A DNA stretch of 64,000 nucleotides from contig CM060733.1 of assembly GCA_030704615.1 (NCBI GenBank), forward strand, positions 40,176,001 to 40,240,000, written 5' to 3'. A program made the translations under genes and the position numbers. The notes below the pieces were generated by a model. The model did no database searches, was not told the origin of the DNA, and saw nothing but the letters and a program-made list of their open reading frames with translations. The stretch's first letter is position 1; every line of letters starts with the position of its first letter. The DNA is from Takakia lepidozioides (lineage: Eukaryota > Streptophyta > Takakiopsida > Takakiales > Takakiaceae). This document shows positions 56,901 through 64,000 of the stretch, in pieces.

Positions 56901-59396
56901 GTGATGGGAGAAACAGAGTTATCACAAAAATTACCTCCTCAACAGTCTTGCCCACAATTTCTGAGGGAGGTTTTGGTGTGCGTGCAGTTGCAGTTGTGAG
57001 GGCACCCGTCGTCCTGTGAAGAGGAAACCACACCACACCCATGTGATTGTGAGATAAACAGGTCCCACCTACACTATTTTATTTTCTCTTTGTCACTAAC
57101 TCTGGCTAAATTCAAGCTCATGCAATAAAAATCCCTTCAATACGGATTGTCATATAGGTGCATGGCGGCAAGGGGGCTGACTTTCAGACCCAAGTAAGTA
57201 GTACCGGCTCTTGGAAGACTAATTCTGAGCAGGAAAACATTTTATACAGACAACATTCACAAGGAACAGTCAAACAGAAGATACTCCGCCTCTCTCTCTT
57301 GGCTTTGTTCCTCTGTGAGTTTGTCTGTAACCATGTATGTCAATGCCTGTTCAGAACATAAGTTAGCAGTTTAAAGTGTTCCATCTTCCCATTGCTCTGC
57401 ATTTTCTCTGCCTGACATCATTGGCACCTTTTGCTCAGCTCTCTTTCTCTCTTCTCTCTGTTCTTTCAGAATTAGGTTCCAAACATATTGCCACGTGGGT
57501 ACTGCCAAGGGTGGCCACATCTCTTTCTTGTTCATCATCACATAGACTCTCACAAGTATACACTCTCCAGAAACTTAGTCCAAGAAAAGACATACCCAGC
57601 AGCAGAGGTAGCTGGTTTAGAGGCTGCAGCATTTATAGCAAGAGCCGTTGTAACTGATGTCACTCCTGAAGATGCAGCCGTGGCAGTATTGCCAAAATTG
57701 AACGGACCTCCCGGAGTAGCAGATGTCAATGACGGCATGGAAAACCCTACACCCAGGTGTCACAAGTAATCAGTTTAAACATTTATTCATAATTTTAACC
57801 TCTAGTGCTGGAGCTTATAAGTTCAGCCCTTGTGCGGTTAGCTATGATGAATCTTTAAGGTGAAATCCAGCACCATACTAAACCCCTGTTGAATCTCATG
57901 GATTTTTCAACTCAGATAGGAAGCCCACACAAGTTACCCAAACATGACATGACTTGCATTCCCTAAAGAAGAGAGTGAAACGACAGAACAACCACTAGTG
58001 GCGAGGCGCCAAGAAAGTACTCACCGACCATTGGAGCTGATGTGGAGACCGTGATGGCTGAGGTAGATGCACTTGCTGAGGATGCTGGTGATGCAAAAGG
58101 AAAACCACTGGTGCTTGCTGGGGCCGAAGCCCCTGCCGCGGTGAGAGCAGAAGCTGAGGAAAAAATTGAAGATGGGGCCGTGGTAGTGGTGCTAGTAGCA
58201 GGAGTACTGGCAAGAGAGAACGAGGGAATGGCTGATGACATACTGAACATCGAAGTGGTAGAGGCAGGGGTTGATGCAGGAGTGGACAAAGATGCAAATG
58301 AAGAGCTAAAAAGTGGGGAGGCAGAGGTTCCCCCTCCAAAAGCTGGGCTGAGAGAGCTAGTAGCTGGGGCAGAGGACCCAGCAGGTGTACTTTGAGAACC
58401 GAAAGAAAACCCTGAAAAAGAAGGTGCCCCCGAAGAAGACAGAGCAGAGGAAGATGGCGCTGTGTGGGCCCCAAATCCAAATGCTGGGGCGGGGCTAGAA
58501 CTGCCCCCAAACGAAAACCCTGTTGAAGGAGCCGCTCCAGATGCGGCGGTGCTAATTGCAGCAGGGGCCATGGGGGTAGAAGCAGAGATAGAAAAGGGAG
58601 AGGAGGAAGCAAAAGAGGCAGCAGTGGTAGAACTGGACGAACTTCCAAACAGAGGGGAGGGAGAAGACGAAAACCCGAAAGAGGGCGTTGAGGGCTTATT
58701 ACTTCCAAAGAGGCCCCCTGCGCCAAAGCCTAATGCTGGCGCTGAGGTGGGAGTGCTAGTCTGACCTCCCAACAGCGGCTGAGAGACAGCTGGGGACGAG
58801 GCTGGCTTCGCACCAAATCCTATTGCAGAACTCCCAAAACTGGTGCTAAATCCAAATGAGGAGGACTGGAAGGGTGACGAGCTCGGGGCCTGGAAAGACG
58901 AAGAGGATCCCGTAGTTGCAAGAGGAGAAGCGGCTTGGGAAGAGGGAGCTGCAAATATCGAAGGGGAGGGAGCAAAGAGAGTCTGGCTGGTACCGGAAGT
59001 CCCCCCGGTGGCACTGGCCTGTGCAAAAGAAAAAGGAGAGGGGGAGGAAGATGATGGAGTCCCCCCTCCTCCCCCAAAGAGGGACGGGGTGGTAGAAGTC
59101 ACACCAAATGGAGTGGTCCCTCCAAAAACAACACTCGGGTTACTCCCGAACGCCCCCGCTGTTGTATCAAAACCCTCCTGAGCGGGAGCTCCAAATGCTG
59201 ACCCTGTGGCTCCCCCGAAAGCCCCGAATCCAGGGGCAGCGGAACCAAACAGAGCCCCTGTCGAAGGTGCCACGCCCGCTGGTTGCGAAGAAGATGCAGA
59301 AGAAGGTGTTGATCCAAATGAACCCGTCGTCCCCGTCCCAAATGAAAAAGATGAAAATGAAGAGCTCGATGCTCCAAACCCTGTAAACCCTGACAT
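53977..59396 (-). CDS. NUP62: Nucleoporin NUP62 (Nsp1 family)
   Basis: The nine-exon model is complement(join(53977..54069, 55116..55214, 55843..55930, 56118..56221, 56374..56451, 56589..56711, 56935..57013, 57596..57746, 58025..59396)), 728 residues. Every border is GT-AG and every phase closes. Exon 1 (residues 1-457) is Ser/Ala/Thr/Gly-rich with many FG, GFG and GLFG-like repeats, the disordered barrier part. Exons 3-9 encode the Nsp1_C coiled-coil domain: TPKPPSEIVGKTVEE, IIKEWTHELQERTSKFRKQA, EWDRRIIANRNVLIKLE, SLERQLELIETHQQE, SMEEEAERLYKDERPLLLED and FEQAEFVEREVERMGEQI. The protein sits in the central channel of the nuclear pore with its NUP54 and NUP58 partners and governs selective transport. 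The last exon lies 1 kb beyond its neighbour and was found by phase and similarity (GDLSARIQSFADKGAALDKS). It is complete and intact. Confidence 0.93.
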
Positions 59397-59479
59397 CGTG
59401 CTAGAAAAAACCGTTCAAGCCCAGGGAGCAGCAAAGAGCAAAACCCAAATTACGTTTTATGAGTTTGCAACTGCATAAA

Positions 59480-61310
59480 ACGGGCAAGATGCTAGGGGCT
59501 TGTCAAAGACCTGCGTGAGCAGACTGCTACAAACCCAGAGACGTGCCAGAAGGTGCTATGAAAGCGAGAGTGAGGCATCAGATTCAACGGGCCTGCAAGA
59601 CGAGATAAATCCAATGACCGAGGCTACCCATGCAACGCTCAGCAAGAAAGGAAGACGAAGACGGAAGCGAGCGAACAAACAACCAAGCGAGGCAGCCTTC
59701 TCAGTTCCTCATTTTTCTCTCTCTCTTTTTTTTTTCTTTTTTTTTCCTTGTTAGAATCTCAACAATTTGAATCACAGTTATTTTATTTGAAGAAAAAAGC
59801 AAGTAAAAATAATCTTGCAATAGGACCATAGAGGCTGAACAGAGGGGACACTGCCCTGTAACCTGAAATGCAATGCATTAATCTCTTTTGCTCTTGGTTG
59901 TGCATTTTCTATGGGCTCTAGATGTCGCTTTGGCTATGCAATGAGAGTGTTCAACATTAGTATGAATGAGTGACCAAGATGTGGTGTCGTGATTTAATGC
60001 TATGATCGCGGGAGATACACAACACGGGTGTGAGATAGAGGCTTTGGAGCCTACGAACAAATGATGAGAAAAGAGATAAAGCCTTACTACATGTAAATCC
60101 TTACCTTTGTATGCATTTGCAATGCATGTGGTCCAACCTACAAGCCTTAGAAAAGGGCAAAGTAGCGTCACTAATGCTGAAATTGTACTATGTGTCATTT
60201 TGCCCTCATGGTGGACATATTGTATGATGTATCTCTAATGTGGGATCGTAACAGATGCAAAAGAAGTAATCAACAATATGGCTCACCAAGATGTCGTATT
60301 TGGAGAGCCAAGAACGTAGGATATCCACAACACTTATGTTGCATGGAGGCTTTGGAGCTATGAGCAAATGATGCGAAAAGAGGTAAAGCGTGCTCAACCA
60401 CGTCACATCACATTCGTTTGTATTTTCAATATGTATGCTTCAGCTGTTTATCTTTTTTATTTGTTCCTTGATCCAAATCTGATATCAAGTTATTTTACCA
60501 CTAGTGTGAAACTAGCTAGGAATAGCTAGCTTTTACATATTGACATTTGGGATTGGCCCAAGTGTCAATCCAGGGGTTAAGGCAGATTTAGGCCCTGGAG
60601 TGGTTATCTTCACGGCAAGCGCGGGAGGCTCATCTTTCTCGAGTTGAGCCTCACCGCGCCTAGCTATGGCGCCGTAGTGTGGATTCCCCATGACGTGGGG
60701 TGCACTTGGCTTGACTTGTATTTGAGTGATGAGGTTATATATGCATGAGTTTATGCTTCAGCTTTGTGAGCTCGCATGAGCTTGTGCTTGTATTCTTCTT
60801 CTTTATCACTCGAGAAAGATGAGCTCGTATCTGTGAGTGCTAGATATGAGTTAGTTGTAGCACTTGTGGTTTTTGCTTGAGAATGAGAGAAACCAGGTTG
60901 TTATGCAAGGAGCACCGTGGAGCTCTTGGTTGTTAGAAGCGGAGGCGATGTGGGTTACGAGGTGGTAGACCTTGGCATTCGATCTTCAGCTTCAGAGATG
61001 AAAGCACCATGCTGCAGGTTGCAAGACCAAGCGAAAGGGCTGATTTGGCTTGGGGCAAATCAGTGCACTTTGTGGAGTATGTTGAGATTGGGTTTCAATC
61101 TCGAGCTTCAGCATTGAGAGGGCTCTTGTCATGACAAGAGCAGGGCTGGAACAGGAGCTAAGAGGTGCGGCAAAGCCATGGAATGTACACCTAGGGTTTC
61201 AGAGCTTGGAAGAAGAGCTCTTGCACCACAAGATGAGTGTCTTGTGGCTGGAAATGTAAGCCTTAGGGTTTCAGGGCTTGGCAAGGGTTTGGAGTGCTTA
61301 GTCTTGTCTT
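59480..61310. other. Non-coding stretch upstream of NUP62
   Basis: The first few hundred bases would hold the NUP62 promoter (a run of T and CT-rich DNA lies at 59717-59750). Two related passages of about 100 bp, around 60040-60110 and 60350-60420 (GGCTTTGGAGC, AAATGATG-GAAAAGAG), form a diverged direct repeat. No gene is seen. Confidence 0.45.
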
Positions 61311-61329
61311 AGAGAGCATCAAGGAGCTA

Positions 61330-61760
61330 AGGAGCCAAGATAGGGGGCTGATACCTCTTGTGTGAAGAGGTTGCATGTGTGGAGCATGTATTCAGCTCAT
61401 TGAAGCTTCCATCTTCAAGCTTGGAGGGCAAGCAAGGAAGAGGGAAGGGCTGACTTCCCTTATGTGAGAGCAATGCATGTGTGGAGCATGCTTTCGGCCT
61501 GTTGAAAGCTTGTACTTTCAGGTTTGGGAGTGCAAGAAAGGAAGGAAGGGGCTGGTTTCCCTGTAGGGCATGTGTGGAGCATGCTTCCAGCTCGCTGAAG
61601 CGTGTATTTTCGGGTTGGTGGGTGCAAGAAAGAAAGCAAAGGGGCTGATTCTCTGGTGGTGAGAGTGGGGCATGTGCGGAGCATGCCTTCAATCCATTGG
61701 GCTTTTGTTTTCAAGCTTTAGAGAACTAGAAGAGAAGGTAAGGGCTGATCTGCTCTTATG
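61330..61760 (+). repeat. Tandem repeat of about 95-102 bp, four to five copies
   Basis: GCATGTGTGGAGCATG or a close variant recurs at about 61373, 61475, 61568 and 61670, each followed by a GCTTTCAGGTT-like stretch and by AAGGGGCTGA. ORFs over this block on the minus strand (ACSTHAL repeats) are translations of the tandem units. Confidence 0.8.
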
Positions 61761-62179
61761 TGACAGTCCGACACTTGTAGCGTGTTCTGAGTTGGGGTTT
61801 CAACCTCAAGCCTAGATAGAGCATGGCTCTTGAAGTGGCAGGTGTAGAGGGCTGGAATAGGCTCTAAGATAGATGCTATGGCCAAGGGAAACGCTTGAAT
61901 GAGTGCTCACAAGGGCTGGAAACCAGCAAGGCTTGGTTGTTTGCCATTGAGTTTAGTGGCGTGTTTGGGGAGTCTAAGTGAGAAAGAAGGCTTGGTTTGT
62001 GGTAACTATCTTCCTCATGGCTTAGGGCTACTATTGGTGGTGTGGGAGCCGAAAGAGCAAGAATACCTTGCTGATTTCTTCACATCCGCCATAGCTCGGT
62101 GCAAAGAAGCCTAGAGTCCAAGAGACACAAACCCTAGCTTGGCGTGGCTAAACCCCTTGGAGAAATGGCTAAACTGTCA

Positions 62180-63235
62180 TGAGTGGCCTGTGGGGCTGTG
62201 ACGGGCTGTGACGGCTGCCCCTAGCCTTTGGGCTGTGAGGGCTGTGAGAGGCTGTGAGAGGCTGCCCATGCCTTTGGGGCTGTGATGGGCTGTGAGGGCT
62301 GTGACAGGTGCCTGAGGCCTTTGGGCTGTGAGGGCTGTGAGGGCTGTGAGGCCTGGGTTGTGATGGGCTGTGAGGGGCCTGTGACAGGCTGTGGGGCTGT
62401 GTGGGGGCTGGGGCTGTGACAGGCTGTGGCCTGTGGCCTGTGGCCTGTGGGGCTGTGAGGGGCTGTGGCGAGCTGTGACGGGCTGTGAGGGGCTGTGACA
62501 GGCTATGCCCAGTGGCCTTGGGGCTGTGACGGGATGTGCAGGGCTGTGACAGGCTGACTGTGGCCGGGCTATGGGGCTGTGACGGCTGTGCCCAGTGGCC
62601 TGTTGGGCTGTGAGGGCTGTGAGGGCTTGACGGCTGTGCCTAGTGGCCTGTGGGGCTGTGAGGGCTGTGAGGGCTTGACAGGCTGTGATAGGCTATGGCA
62701 GCTGTGACAGGCTGTGACAGGCTGTGATGCTGTGGCAGCTTGACAGGGTGGTGGGCTGTGGGGCTGGTGTTGTGTGGGCTGTGACTGTGAGGGGCTGTGA
62801 CAGGCTGTGCCCTGTGGCCTGGGGCTGTGACGGGCTGTGACAGGCTTGCGAGCTGTGACGGGATGTGAGGGGTTGTGACAGATGTGCCAAGTGGCCTGTG
62901 GGGCTGTGGGCCTTTGGGGCTGTGACCCTGTGACTGTGTCGGGTTGTGACAGGCTGTGCCATGTGGCCTATGGGCTGTGAGGGGTGTGATAGGCTGTGGC
63001 CTTTGGGGCTGTGACACCGTTGTAGGGTGACAGCTGTGCCTGTGGCCTTTGGGTTGTGATGGGCTGTGACAGGCTGTGACATGTGGCCTTTGGGGCTGTG
63101 ACAGGCTACGGCCTGTGGGGCTGTGACCCTGTACCTGTGAGGGCTGTGATAGGCTGTGGCCTGTGACCTGTGTGGCCTGTGCTGGTCTGTGGTGGCCCGT
63201 GTTGACCTGTGGACGGCCTGTGCTGACTCGTGGAG
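62180..63235 (+). repeat. GGCTGTGA heptamer/octamer minisatellite, about 1 kb
   Basis: The stretch is almost wholly built of GGCTGTGA-type words (GGGCTGTGAGG, GACAGGCTGTGGCC), with CCTTTGGGGCTGTGAC variants. The same word runs occur in the two LTRs (8565-8690 and 30786-30910). The Pro/His/Ser/Gln-rich ORFs on the minus strand are translations of the repeat. Confidence 0.9.
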
Positions 63236-64000
63236 GCACTGGTGGACTGCCTAAGGACTGGTATGTGGTCTTGAAGGCCGAATTTGAAGCTCGTGGAGGG
63301 CGGTTTGAGGAGTCTTCATGATATTCCCATGGTCATGCAAGTGAGGGAAGAGAGAGAGAGAATAGTGTTGGGATGAGGGCATGCTGGGGTTAGGCATTGC
63401 TTTAGCTTCTCTTCCTCGTAGTTTCCACCCTCTCATTAGGCCAAGACCTTTCCGTAGGTGGAGGCAAGAGTCAGTCCGGGTTTGGGCTGGGGTGTCCTTG
63501 CAGGAGCAACACCGTGGAGTTGTTTTGGTGTGGGGGAGTTGTCGTTCTGATTTCTTGTGTTTGGATCCCTCCATACCTGCATGCTTGACTGTGCGCCATG
63601 CTAGTTTTGTGTGGGCGCTTGTTTTTATAGGTGATTGGTCCGGATTTGATCACCGGCCAGTCCTAGAGCATGCTGTCGATGGTGAGGCTGGGGTGATGAC
63701 CAGCCAGACCATCATTGTGTCTCCTTTGGTGAGGTTGGAGGTAATGACCAGCCAACCATAGGAGTGCTTGTGGTGGATGCAGGTACAGGTGTAGGCTATG
63801 TTAGGAACTTAGTATTCCAAACCATAAGCCGCAACAGGTTCTCTACCCGGTTACCTTGTGGAGAGGGGGTTAGGGACATGTTCATGACCGGTTGAGTGTC
63901 AACACGGAGGTGCCACTAGTTGCTGGGGACAGTGCCGGTTCGAGCACTAGCGATACTAGTGGTACATGAGACGAGGTGTGCGGTTTAGGCCACCTTCACC
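63236..64000. other. Non-coding tail of the window
   Basis: No supportable gene. A short direct repeat, GATGACCAGCCAGACCAT against AATGACCAGCCAACCAT, occurs at about 63695 and 63742. The tail could be retroelement sequence related to the minisatellite region, but I see no LTR ends. Confidence 0.4.

Noticed and set aside
58042-59478. Plus-strand ORFs rich in Ala and Glu opposite NUP62 exon 1
   Set aside because: They are antisense shadows of the Ser/Ala/FG-rich exon, whose own frame is supported by splicing phases and family motifs.
62640-63239. Minus-strand ORF of 199 codons rich in His, Ser, Gln and Pro
   Set aside because: It lies wholly inside the GGCTGTGA minisatellite and is a translation of the repeat.

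Overview
The window reads as nuclear DNA of a streptophyte plant, most likely a charophyte alga with a large repeat-rich genome (Chara-like). That placement is inference. It rests on a plant-type WRC zinc-binding domain, a nuclear gene for a plastid-type ribosomal protein L3, a mitochondrial HSP70 with a targeting presequence, telo-box motifs (AAACCCTA) upstream of housekeeping genes, GT-AG introns everywhere, and dense layers of nested transposable elements. One 500-base run of N (4687-5186) is a scaffold gap.

Layout. 359-3027 (+): five-exon WRC gene with a winged-helix-like segment. 5.2-8.8 kb: 5' part of a minus-strand Ty3/Gypsy-like retrotransposon (LTR, TGG-start primer site, degraded gag). 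8.8-9.8 kb: integrase relic of another element (+). 10-14.5 kb: non-coding, with one MITE-like hairpin. 14.5-30.6 kb: a reverse-transcriptase ORF on the minus strand, split by a 13.9-kb DNA transposon (15889-29814) with terminal inverted repeats and an 11-bp target-site duplication. 30.65-34.6 kb: a second, non-autonomous-looking LTR element that shares LTR sequence with the first. 34.9-36.7 kb: small hairpins and LINE-like fragments. 37.9-41.6 kb: CACTA/En-Spm relic. 42.9-59.4 kb: a host gene island with mitochondrial HSP70 (+), plastid ribosomal protein L3 (+), 40S ribosomal protein S19 (-) and nucleoporin NUP62 (-). 59.8-64 kb: non-coding tandem repeats. All four island genes and the WRC gene were modelled by hand from splice signals, and their reading frames close without a gap.

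The most remarkable object is the 15889-29814 element. Deleting it together with one copy of the direct repeat CATCTTGAAGA restores the interrupted ORF in frame, so its ends are well supported. It carries two divergent multi-exon genes. The leftward one is a transposase-like protein with a C-terminal SWIM zinc finger. The rightward one joins a ParB-like domain to a circularly permuted SAM-dependent DNA-methyltransferase-like module, an architecture better known from bacteria and phages. Between the genes lies a roughly 1.3-kb inverted repeat built of 53-bp units, each centred on a GGCGCC palindrome. Related motifs recur in the left subterminal region and in a ten-copy 95-bp array inside an intron of the methyltransferase gene. 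Both genes carry frameshifts in this copy, so it is probably a decaying member of a family.
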